Source: Leucobacter sp. CX169 (GTDB taxonomy: Bacteria; Actinomycetota; Actinomycetes; Actinomycetales; Microbacteriaceae). From it: a DNA stretch of 64,000 nt. The notes below the pieces were generated by a model that worked only from the letters and a program-made list of their open reading frames with translations, was not told the origin of the DNA and did no database searches. This document shows, piece by piece, positions 53,301-60,736 of the stretch. Both the position numbers and the translations under genes were made by a program. Location: positions 2,604,001 to 2,668,000 of the forward strand of contig NZ_CP071051.1 in NCBI RefSeq assembly GCF_017161405.1. Direction: 5' to 3'. Positions within the stretch are counted from its first letter, which is position 1. Each line of letters begins with the position of its first letter.

Positions 53301-56300
53301 GTGACGATCACGCGGAGCTTGCCCATACCCTTAGCTCCGGCGTCATCGCGCACGGTGTACTCGATCTCGTGCAGGCCGGGGCTGGCCGCCACCGAGGCCG
53401 CGACGGTGATTGCGGCACCCTGCGGCGCCAAGCTGGTCGTGAGTTGTGCGTCCTCCGGGCTCGCCACCCCTGAGAGCCGGATCCGGTCGCCGTCGGGGTC
53501 GACGCCCGAGAGCGGCACGCGCACCTCGGTCTGCTCGCCCGGCGCGACTCGCGCCGTCAGCACGCGCGGCTGTGGGTCGCGGTTCGAGCCCTTCGGCAGC
53601 ACGGTGACGAGCACCGCGCCCACGTCGCTCGCCTCGGGGGAGCTCGCACCGTAGGTCGTGTATCCCAGGCGATAGGTGCCCGGAGTCTGCGGCGCGAGGT
53701 AGCGCAGTACGCTGCCGGAGGCGAACGCGAGCTCACCCTTGGTGCCCGATCCGCTCACTTCGGGGTGCAGCAGCAGCCGCTCCCCAGGGGCCGAGACGTC
53801 GTTATCGAGCACGCGGATATCGACGATCGATCCAGCCCGCACGGTCGCAGCGTCGGCGACCGCGATGGCGCCTGACGTGCCCGACTCGGGCACCTGGAAC
53901 ACCGTGAGTCGGCCCTGGCCGACGGAGCTGCCCTCGGCGACCGTCACCTCGACGGCACCGATCCGGCCCGGGCCGCCGTCAGCAGTGTTGCCGGCGACGC
54001 GCACGCGCGAGTGCTCGATCACATCGGCGCGGAGCTCGCCATCGATGACCGTGGCGTTTGTGACGCTGAGCGCGCGGGTGCCGGCCCCGGGAATCGCGTC
54101 GAGCACCTCGACCGTCGAGTCCGAGAGCGGCCGGACGAAGGCGCGTAGCGGCGGCAGCGCCAGCGACTCGTTCGCAGGGGTCGCGGTCACACGCAGCAGT
54201 CCCGTAATCTCGCTGCCCGTCATGGTGTCTTTCAGCGCGAGCGAGACCGTGGTGGTGCCCGGGGCGCTCGCCTCGAGCTCGACCGTGCCGGATCCCGTCT
54301 GCGGGGTCACGCGCAGTTGGTCGCTGCCGCTCTGCACCGTGGCGTCGACCAGCGCGAACGAGCCAGAGCCGCCGGCAAGGCGCAACATCGGGTTGAGGAC
54401 GACCGACTCGCCGACCTTCACATTCGCGGCGGTCGAGGCGAATTCGGCGGTCGCGTCGGCTTGAATCGAGAGCTGCAGCTCGCGCTGGCGCTCCTCGCCG
54501 CGGCCGTCGCGCACCGTGATGCGCAGCGGCACCTCGGCAGCGCCGGCGTTCGCGTCGGTGTGACGCACGGCGAGGCGCCCGTCGGAGGTCACGATGGCGC
54601 GCACCGGATCCTCCGACCGCACGACCTCGACAGAGGCGAGCATCATGACGTCACCCTCGAGGTCGACCCAGTCGTCGAGTACGGGGTACACCAGCGTGCC
54701 GCCCGGGGCGATGGCGGGCACGCGCCACTCGCGCTGGCAGCCCTCGACCGGGCACCACTCGGGGCCGGTGTTGGTCTCGTCGCCCACGACCGTAAGCGTC
54801 ACCGTGGCCGGTTCAGAAGTCAGGGTGCCGTCCGTCACGCGGTAGCGGAACGTCGCCGTCCCGCTTGCGCCCTCGGCCGGCTGCACCACGAGCTGTTGCC
54901 CGCCGGGCAACAGCTGCAGGGCGCCGAATGCCTCGGGAAGCGGAGTCTCGCCCAGGGACTCGGGGACCACGGTGAGGACGTCGCGCTTGTTCGCATCGAA
55001 GTCGTTGAGGAGGATCGAGAGCGGAGCCGGTTCCCCGGCGCGAACGCCGAACGCGTCGTCCATCGCCGTCGGCGCGATCTGCTCGGTGACCTCGTTCACC
55101 ACTACGGTGCCGCGGTCTTCCTTGGGCGGGTCCGAGATGCTCCACTGCGAAAGCGGGATCATTGCGCCGTCGGGCAGCGTCCACAGCATGCCCGTCTGCA
55201 CCTCGGTGAGCACCGCGCGCTCACCGTTTGAACGGATCACCGGATCAAGCTCGCCCGAGTTCCGCATCGAATCATCGAACTGCAGCGCGACGGTGTCCTC
55301 GCCCCGCCACAGGGTGCCGCCGCTCTGGCCGAGCCAGGCGGCGTACATCTCGCCGTCCACCTCGATCGGCTGCACCGGCGTGCCCTCGGCCTCGGCAATG
55401 CGTCGGGGTGCACCGCTCTCGCGCACCTCCCAGAGACCCGCGGCGTCGGCGATGACTACCGATTTTGCGCGCCCCGCACGATCGTCGCTGCTCTCTTGCA
55501 GCTTGGCCACGCCCTCGAACTCAAGGGTGAGCTCTGACTCACCCTCGCGCCAGAGTCGACCGCGCTCGGCGTCGAGCATCGCCCAGCCGCCCGGGGTGAG
55601 CGCAAGCTGCGGCGCCTCGGCGCTCTTCGCCGCGTTCGGGAGCGCCTTCGCGCCGCCCACGAACTCGCCGGTTGCCGCGTTGAAGCGTCGCATTGAGCCC
55701 TCGGCGGCGGAGTACATGACGAGCTCGCCGTCGTCCGCGATTGCGATGGCGTTCGCGAGGTACCCCACGGCTTCCTCACCCGGCGCCTCGTTCTCGGCGG
55801 CCTCATCAGCCTTGACGTCCGCGAGCGGGTCCACCTGTGTGAGCGCCGTCAGGCGGCTCTCGAGGTCGGCCACCTGCGCCTGGGAGACGGATCCGTCGCC
55901 AATGCTCTCGCCCGCTGCGGCGTCCTCGCCGTCCGCGAGCTCGCCGACAAAGACCTCGCCTGCTTCAGTGCGCACCGCGACGAACCGGCCAGCCGCGAAC
56001 ACGTCACGGGTGCCCTCCGGCATGCGCACCGCGAGGGATCCTGCCTCTTCGGTGTTCGAGGCCGGGGTGGCCTCGTCGGCCCCCGCGGCCTCGTCTGTCG
56101 CAGCGTCGCCCACCGGGGCATCGTCGCCAAAATCAATGGGGTTGGCAGGATCGATCGGCCATGCCCGCCCGTTGCCGTGCGAAAAAAGCACGCCGCGGCC
56201 GCCGGCCTGCACCAGGCCGCTCGGCTCGAGTACCTTGCGCACGATGTCGAGCTCACCCGTGTCGGTGTTCACCCGTGCGTACTGCCCGGCATCGCGGGAC

Positions 56301-56461
56301 ACCCACACACCGGGCTCGGCGCGGGGGGCTTCGCGGGCGTCGTACCCGCTCGCGATCACCGCGATGGTGGAGACGAGCGCCAGGGCGATCCCACCCGCAA
56401 TCCAGGTGCGGGCGGTCTTCCCGAGCGCGAAGCGGGCGGCACGGTTCTTTCCCGGCTTCAT
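50399..56461 (-). CDS. Giant (2020-residue) membrane-anchored Ig-like / fibronectin-type surface protein
   Basis: A short cytoplasmic N-terminus is followed by one membrane span (about 19-39, TWIAGGIALALVSTIAVIASG). Residues about 45-430 form a repeat-rich beta domain with Trp/Asp motifs of a possible beta-propeller. From about 440 a series of Ig-like and cadherin-like units follows (for example VRAGEPAPLSILLNDFDANKRD and VRAGSIVDIRVLDNDVSAPGE). A fibronectin type III-like unit lies near 1670-1760. The protein ends in a Pro-rich tail (PPVAPPVTPPTTP) with no sortase signal. The ATG at 56461 overlaps the kinase stop (ATGA), so the kinase and the surface protein are coupled. It probably stands on the cell surface as a ligand- or wall-binding arm. 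Confidence 0.85.
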   Translation of the reverse strand: MKPGKNRAARFALGKTARTWIAGGIALALVSTIAVIASGYDAREAPRAEPGVWVSRDAGQYARVNTDTGELDIVRKVLEPSGLVQAGGRGVLFSHGNGRAWPIDPANPIDFGDDAPVGDAATDEAAGADEATPASNTEEAGSLAVRMPEGTRDVFAAGRFVAVRTEAGEVFVGELADGEDAAAGESIGDGSVSQAQVADLESRLTALTQVDPLADVKADEAAENEAPGEEAVGYLANAIAIADDGELVMYSAAEGSMRRFNAATGEFVGGAKALPNAAKSAEAPQLALTPGGWAMLDAERGRLWREGESELTLEFEGVAKLQESSDDRAGRAKSVVIADAAGLWEVRESGAPRRIAEAEGTPVQPIEVDGEMYAAWLGQSGGTLWRGEDTVALQFDDSMRNSGELDPVIRSNGERAVLTEVQTGMLWTLPDGAMIPLSQWSISDPPKEDRGTVVVNEVTEQIAPTAMDDAFGVRAGEPAPLSILLNDFDANKRDVLTVVPESLGETPLPEAFGALQLLPGGQQLVVQPAEGASGTATFRYRVTDGTLTSEPATVTLTVVGDETNTGPEWCPVEGCQREWRVPAIAPGGTLVYPVLDDWVDLEGDVMMLASVEVVRSEDPVRAIVTSDGRLAVRHTDANAGAAEVPLRITVRDGRGEERQRELQLSIQADATAEFASTAANVKVGESVVLNPMLRLAGGSGSFALVDATVQSGSDQLRVTPQTGSGTVELEASAPGTTTVSLALKDTMTGSEITGLLRVTATPANESLALPPLRAFVRPLSDSTVEVLDAIPGAGTRALSVTNATVIDGELRADVIEHSRVRVAGNTADGGPGRIGAVEVTVAEGSSVGQGRLTVFQVPESGTSGAIAVADAATVRAGSIVDIRVLDNDVSAPGERLLLHPEVSGSGTKGELAFASGSVLRYLAPQTPGTYRLGYTTYGASSPEASDVGAVLVTVLPKGSNRDPQPRVLTARVAPGEQTEVRVPLSGVDPDGDRIRLSGVASPEDAQLTTSLAPQGAAITVAASVAASPGLHEIEYTVRDDAGAKGMGKLRVIVTDASAGAGAPIAATDYVRLVPGTTDPAIVLPLENDIDPALGKLSIVSVEPNVAGGKDSPEYQRVAERIDLSQMKQGRVALTSDDTLGTVSYRYVVRSSVTKSTADGLIVVQTSERVGAQAPTVSDTVLNVRDRGLLSSTGVDVISDKVRWSTGDASTLTLALWGASADKYRVEGDRIVGEYNPKGDLVVFRLSGTDATGSEVSTYGFLIVPPLDELRLTLKQGLKPLSVDEDKTVDARLSELVDLGPGDRAEFRQGNFSVGRAQATCAANSAEALKYSAGKEAPWSDTCLIDVRLVGQDSWTSLPVPVLIVPKAPAVQLNQLSRTVAPGETATIELADMVDWQGGRAGDLSKLRFEVSGGGSLFAIKPGGASVTVDARADAVPGSQEILSIAVSGAGESRAPLMLRVGEAPRDVPRGGTVALRCTVGSNCSTTVVGVGGEHDPFAGKAGGGLKLESVRGDSCQVGSFSRVGDSGVAVSWPGGRITGGTCTVSFTVRDAQGRTGEGSIEFDAQGLPEAPASISQSSFSENSATFDVSLGGQQAHPAVTGVTLSGAGSTSCEPVGPAMYKCVATGLENGSKASFSARAVNAVGQSAPSTAVTAWAYRPPKAPTVTAVPLENPDNTDQGRGGITVTVAAGSSDTSAYKLTIGGTEVAAPGGADFTQEYAGLPVGQLTVAAIPITSLEVPNIGGGGSPTGNPGTATVQVFGAPLLTGATLVSVPPTSGLAAAVGGSNRPGENRVLTYGIARGAFGNPSCDSSNPQFDSLQARWRYSAKVCIASQYGKSEAVSPKVRIGGDLGAPTVNYTISQGATSDGGNGFVYQQVGDPTVSGQVTGFALVYSNSGSDVLNVSGQEDLAEIRVKQCAEDDCSSESVVAWNNAPRVVTVKPNGVCVTPDMTGNQLRAVLAVSGLTVDNANVVVAAPPAAGVTTVSLTVSWSGLQGLNLTPVTLNTCYTPPVAPPVTPPTTP

Positions 56462-57600
56462 CCCGCGCCTCCGACCAGGGCCCACACGAGCACGCCGATG
56501 CCGACGACGCCGGCGAGCGCGATGCCCGCGCCGATCATGCCGGCACGCATCGGCGAGGTCTGTCGGTCGAGCATCAGTCCGTCCGCGTCGGTGCCGCGGC
56601 GCTGCGCCTGCAACTCGGCGCGCGCCTCGGCGCGCGTCATGCGGCCCGCGACGGTGCTCACCACGGGGCCGCGCACCCCGGCGGGCACCGCGCTTGCGCG
56701 CGGGAGCCACGCTTCAGCGACGACCTCCAGGGGGGTCACATCAAAGCCATAGCTCCGCTGCAGCCCCTGGAGCGCCTCGCCAAACTGAGCCATCGACGCG
56801 AAGCGTTCGTCAGGGTTCTTGCGCAGGGCGCCCGACAGCACCTCGTCGAGCGGCGCGTACCCCTGCGCGCCGGGGATCGACGGGTACACGGCTTTCGAGA
56901 TGCGGTCGGAGAGCTTTGCTCGGGTGTTCTGCGCGCGCTCGGGAAGTTCGAACGGCGAACGGCCCGCGGCGAAGGAGTACAGAGTCGCGCCCAGCGACCA
57001 CACTTCGCTCGCGACGCTGCCGCCGCTGGTCATCTGCACGACCTCGGGCGCCGACCACGGGATCGACATGGCGAGCTGCTCAGAGCCGCCGATTTGCTCG
57101 CCCGCGACCTGGGCGATGCCGAAGTCGGCGAGTACCGGGCGGTCGAGCGTCGTCACGAGCACGTTCGAGGGCTTGATGTCTCGGTGCAGCACGCCGGCCC
57201 GGTGGGCGGTCTCGAGTGCGCCAGCCATGCGTACCCCCGCGTCGAGCACGTCGCGCAACGGCGCCGGGCGGCCCTTCGTGCGGGCCCCCATCGATTCGGG
57301 GCAGTATTCCATCGCCAGGTACGGAAGCCCGTCGAGGGAGATACTCGCCTGGAAGATCGAAACGATCGACGGGTGGCTGCTGAGTCGCGCCATCACGTCC
57401 GCCTCGGCCTCAAACACCTCGCGCAGCGAGGTGAGCGAGGCGTCGGCGTGGGCCATGCCGTCGAGCACCTTGACGGCGACGACGCGGCGCGGCATGTCCT
57501 GCTCGTACAGGTACACCTGGGCGAAGCCCCCCGAGCCGAGGGGCCGGACGTAGCTGAAGCCGGGGATGACCGGGCGACGGTTCTCCTGACGGTCAGCCAT
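56458..57600 (-). CDS. Membrane-anchored Ser/Thr protein kinase
   Basis: The protein has 380 residues. The Hanks-type kinase domain spans about 14-280: P-loop GSGGFAQV (22-29), ATP-binding Lys44 in VAVK, HRD at 139-141 with DIKPSN, DFG at 159-161, and the later WSLGATLYSFAAGRSPF. A short juxtamembrane segment and one C-terminal span (GMIGAGIALAGVVGIGVLVWALV) follow. There is no PASTA or other sensor domain outside, so any sensing must come from partners such as the giant Ig-like protein encoded next. Substrates may be the Thr-repeat protein or the FHA proteins. It is separated from the FHA gene by 92 bases. Confidence 0.95.
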   Translation of the reverse strand: MADRQENRRPVIPGFSYVRPLGSGGFAQVYLYEQDMPRRVVAVKVLDGMAHADASLTSLREVFEAEADVMARLSSHPSIVSIFQASISLDGLPYLAMEYCPESMGARTKGRPAPLRDVLDAGVRMAGALETAHRAGVLHRDIKPSNVLVTTLDRPVLADFGIAQVAGEQIGGSEQLAMSIPWSAPEVVQMTSGGSVASEVWSLGATLYSFAAGRSPFELPERAQNTRAKLSDRISKAVYPSIPGAQGYAPLDEVLSGALRKNPDERFASMAQFGEALQGLQRSYGFDVTPLEVVAEAWLPRASAVPAGVRGPVVSTVAGRMTRAEARAELQAQRRGTDADGLMLDRQTSPMRAGMIGAGIALAGVVGIGVLVWALVGGAG

Positions 57601-57692
57601 GCGCGCGCCCCGACCGGGTCTGGGCGCGCGGCACGCTAAAAGCGGTGCTCGTAGTGCAGTCCATGCGGGTCAACTCGCTCCGGTCCTTCGCC

Positions 57693-59243
57693 TTATCCGT
57701 CAAGCGCCACGAGGCGCAGGCGAACGCGAAGCGTGCCGAACATCATCTCTTCGGTGGCGGGCTCGGAGACTCCCGAGGCGACGACCAGCTCTTCTCCGGT
57801 CTCGTCGATCACGGCGAGTCCGTTCGTCGAGCCGAGGTCAGTCACGACCCAAGCGCCGTCAATCACGTGTAGCCGGACGTGCGACTTCGACAGGGTGCGC
57901 GTCGAGTCTGGAATGACGAGCACGCTCGACTCGCCGGCCGAGCTCGGGCGGCGCCCCACGATGACGTCGTTGCTCGGCAACGGCAGCAGGGATCCGTCGG
58001 GCAGCTCGAGCACCCAGCGCTCACGCGGCGCGCGACTCACAAAGACGGTGTGGTCGAGTTCCTCCTCGAGACCGGCCTCGGCCTGAGCGGCAGGGGCGGC
58101 AGCGGGCGGGGCGCTCGCGACGGGTACGCCTGCCTCGGGAAGCTCCACCGGGGTGGCGGGCGAGACTGGCGCGGCGGGCGAGACTGGCGCGGCGGCAGGA
58201 TCCTGCACGGGTTCGGGAGCGGACGTCGGCGCGGGATCGGCCACGGGAGTCGGGGCAGCCCAGGCGCTCTCGGGCACCGCGAACGGCTCGGCCGACCGCG
58301 GGGCCGGGGGCATATCAGCGACGGTGCCGGGCCAGGTGAACGGCTCGACCGGCTGAGCCTCCGCGGAGAAGGGCAGGGACAGCGGCTGGATCTCCTGGGT
58401 CGACAGCTGCTGGTATGCCTCCTCGGTCTCACGCCCGAAGCCCCACTGGGCGTCGGGCGCGGGGTCGGAGAACGCCGGGGCGCCAGGCGCCTGCTCGGGA
58501 GCCGCTGGCGGGGCACCGGCCGACTGCGCGGCCTGCGCCATCAGGGAATCAAAGCCGAGCGTCTCAAACGCTGGCGAGTCTGGGAGCGGCTGATGATCCG
58601 GCGTCACGGCCGCGGGGTGCTGATAGGTCGGAGCCTCGTACGCGGGAGCGGGCGCGGCGGGGTAGCCCGGGTCCGGCTGGACTGGAGCTGAGTACTGAGC
58701 GGGAGCACCATACGCTGGCGCCTCGTCACGCATCGGAACCGCCGGAGGGGCGGCCCAGGGGGACGGCTCGACTGGCTGCGACGAGGCGGGGGGCTGCGGT
58801 GGAAGGTACCCGCCGGGTACTGCGGCGGGGGCGGCAGGGGCCGCGGCCTGCGCGTAGGCGGGGGCGCCATAGCCCTCGGCGCGCAGCTGTCCGCCGAGCA
58901 TGGTCGCCCAGAGTGGCGGGATGAGCACAGCGAGCACGGTGAGGCCCGCGCCCTTGCCGAACTCGGTGTGGATTCGATGGATCGCCAACGCCCGCAATAC
59001 GACGAAAACGATCGAGACGCCGGGCACGAACATGAGCAACACGAACCAGGGCGAGAAGCCGCCCCGCTGCAGGATCCGAGACTCGTTCCAAACCGGGATC
59101 CAGCCCTCGCCACCGGGGAGGCCGATGCGAGGAAAGAGCGACGAGAGCGCAGCGAGATACCAGAGGTAGAGGCCAAGGCCGACTATGGCCCAGACACCCC
59201 ACAGCACCAGAAATATCGTCATGCTGCTCTCATCTGCGTACAT
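57693..59243 (-). CDS. DUF5684-like membrane protein with C-terminal FHA domain
   Basis: The protein has 516 residues. Residues 8-130 hold three or four spans in a DUF5684-like arrangement (GGEGWIPVWNESRILQRGGFSPWFVLLMFVPG ... AIHRIHTEFGKGAGL). A Pro/Ala/Gln-rich linker of about 260 residues follows. The FHA domain (about 410-515) keeps Gly-Arg (VGRRPSS), Ser-His (LSKSHVRL) and Asn-Gly (GSTNG). Just before it lies LDHTVFVSR with Thr399, a possible phosphorylation site with Val at +3. AAAGGTGG precedes ATG 59243; ATG 59222 is the alternative. It starts the minus-strand series leading to the kinase. Confidence 0.85.
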   Translation of the reverse strand: MYADESSMTIFLVLWGVWAIVGLGLYLWYLAALSSLFPRIGLPGGEGWIPVWNESRILQRGGFSPWFVLLMFVPGVSIVFVVLRALAIHRIHTEFGKGAGLTVLAVLIPPLWATMLGGQLRAEGYGAPAYAQAAAPAAPAAVPGGYLPPQPPASSQPVEPSPWAAPPAVPMRDEAPAYGAPAQYSAPVQPDPGYPAAPAPAYEAPTYQHPAAVTPDHQPLPDSPAFETLGFDSLMAQAAQSAGAPPAAPEQAPGAPAFSDPAPDAQWGFGRETEEAYQQLSTQEIQPLSLPFSAEAQPVEPFTWPGTVADMPPAPRSAEPFAVPESAWAAPTPVADPAPTSAPEPVQDPAAAPVSPAAPVSPATPVELPEAGVPVASAPPAAAPAAQAEAGLEEELDHTVFVSRAPRERWVLELPDGSLLPLPSNDVIVGRRPSSAGESSVLVIPDSTRTLSKSHVRLHVIDGAWVVTDLGSTNGLAVIDETGEELVVASGVSEPATEEMMFGTLRVRLRLVALDG

Positions 59244-59361
59244 GCATCCACCTTTGCTCAGTGTCCCGTCGCCCCCGGGTTCGCTCGACCGCCCCTGTCG
59301 GGCGGGCGACCGCACTGTCCTTTATCCTACGAGCATGCGTGGCAATGCTCGAACTGAAAAC

Positions 59362-59401
59362 AAACGACCCCCGATCGCACGTGGCGAGCGGGGGTCGTTT
59401 T
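59362..59401. terminator. Terminator downstream of rplA
   Basis: AAACGACCCCC (59362-59372) and GGGGGTCGTTT (59390-59400) form an 11-bp perfect stem with a 17-base loop. A T-rich run follows on the minus strand (GTTTGTTTTC) and on the plus strand (TTTT). It ends the rplK-rplA transcript 15 bases after the rplA stop. Confidence 0.9.
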
Positions 59402-59416
59402 CCAGTCGAGAAGCGA

Positions 59417-60106
59417 CTAGAAGCTGTTCACCTCGAGCGGGATGCCCGGGCCGAACGTGGTCGAAACTGCACCCTTGAGGACGTACTTGCCCTTCGAGGA
59501 CGACGGCTTCAAACGGATGACCTCGTCGAGGGCGGCCGTGATGTTGTCGTTGAGCTGCTCCTGCGAGAACGACGCCTTGCCCACGATGAAGTGAACGTTG
59601 GCGTGCTTGTCGACGCGGAACTCGATCTTGCCACCCTTGATGTCGATCACGGCCTGAGCCGCGTTCGGGGTAACGGTGCCGGTCTTCGGGTTCGGCATGA
59701 GGCCACGGGGACCAAGTACCTTACCGAGGCGACCGACCTTGCCCATCATGTCGGGGGTAGCGACAGCCGAATCGAAAGCGGTGTAGCCAGCGGCCACCTT
59801 CTCGATGAGCTCGTCGCCGCCGACCTCGTCAGCGCCTGCAGCGATAGCTGCCTCAGCAGCTGCGCCGACTGCGAAGACGATGACGCGGGCGGTCTTGCCA
59901 GTGCCGTGGGGGAGGCTGACCGTGCCGCGAACCATCTGGTCCGCCTTGCGGGGGTCAACGCCGAGCTTGAGAGCGACCTCGACGGTGGAGTCGAACTTCG
60001 CTGAGCCCGTCTCCTTCGCGAGAGCGACAGCTTCGCTCGGGGTGTAGAACTTGCCAGCCTCGATCTTCTCGGCGGCGGCGCGGTATGCCTTTGACTTCTG
60101 AGCCAT
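59417..60106 (-). CDS. rplA: 50S ribosomal protein L1
   Basis: The 229-residue protein has the full L1 length and characteristic sequence ([62 protein letters not shown]). It binds 23S rRNA at the L1 stalk and in many bacteria also the leader of its own operon. It starts 19 bases after rplK. A terminator follows. Confidence 0.98.
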   Translation of the reverse strand: MAQKSKAYRAAAEKIEAGKFYTPSEAVALAKETGSAKFDSTVEVALKLGVDPRKADQMVRGTVSLPHGTGKTARVIVFAVGAAAEAAIAAGADEVGGDELIEKVAAGYTAFDSAVATPDMMGKVGRLGKVLGPRGLMPNPKTGTVTPNAAQAVIDIKGGKIEFRVDKHANVHFIVGKASFSQEQLNDNITAALDEVIRLKPSSSKGKYVLKGAVSTTFGPGIPLEVNSF

Positions 60107-60125
60107 AATCTTTTTCGCCTCTCGC

Positions 60126-60554
60126 CTATTCGACCGTAATGCCCATCGAACGGGCGGTGCCCGCGATGATCTTCTCTGCAGCGTCCAGGTCGTTCGAGTT
60201 CAGATCGGCGCGCTTCTGCTCTGCGATCTGACGAACCTGCTCGCGGGTAATCTTCGCAACCTTGACGGTGTGCGGGGTGCCCGAGCCCTTCTGGACGCCG
60301 GCAGCCTTCTTGATGAGCTCAGCTGCGGGCGGGGTCTTCAGGATGAACGTGAACGAACGATCCTCATAGACGGTGATCTCAACGGGGACAACGTTGCCGC
60401 GCTGCGACTCGGTTGCTGCGTTGTACGCCTTGCAGAACTCCATGATGTTCACGCCGTGCTGGCCGAGAGCCGGACCAACGGGCGGTGCGGGGTTTGCAGC
60501 GCCGGCCTGGATCTGAAGCTTAATCAGACCCGTGACCTTCTTTGACTTTGCCAT
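60126..60554 (-). CDS. rplK: 50S ribosomal protein L11
   Basis: The 142-residue protein is normal for L11 ([37 protein letters not shown] and the C-terminal [11 protein letters not shown]). It is part of the GTPase-associated centre. It is first in the rplK-rplA operon; the gap upstream, 60555-60736, holds a promoter-like pair. Usually nusG stands directly before it, but here an acyl-CoA synthetase gene intervenes. Confidence 0.98.
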   Translation of the reverse strand: MAKSKKVTGLIKLQIQAGAANPAPPVGPALGQHGVNIMEFCKAYNAATESQRGNVVPVEITVYEDRSFTFILKTPPAAELIKKAAGVQKGSGTPHTVKVAKITREQVRQIAEQKRADLNSNDLDAAEKIIAGTARSMGITVE

Positions 60555-60662
60555 AATGATTCCTCTCCTCGAGCGAACGTGGCCGTTCGTTCTCCCGCAT
60601 AGCTGGCGGTTCCAGTACGCGGTGCTGTTGCCGCCGAAACGAGTCCGGCCGCAAACTACATA

Positions 60663-60691
60663 AGCATAGCCCGTCTAGCGCGACCCCGCAA
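60663..60691 (-). promoter_or_regulatory. Likely promoter of rplK-rplA
   Basis: On the minus strand TTGCGG (60686-60691) and TATGCT (60663-60668) are separated by 17 bases. Transcription would begin about 100 bases before the rplK start, leaving a leader that could carry an L1 control site, which I did not identify. Confidence 0.55.
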
Positions 60692-60736
60692 ACAGTTCGG
60701 CGAGGGTGACTGCAGGGCAGGATCCTGGCGATCCGA

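Noticed and set aside
54972-57176. Plus-strand open frame of 734 codons opposite the giant surface gene and kinase
   Set aside because: It is Ser/Ala/Arg-rich shadow sequence without signal peptide or motifs; the minus-strand kinase motifs in the same place are unambiguous.
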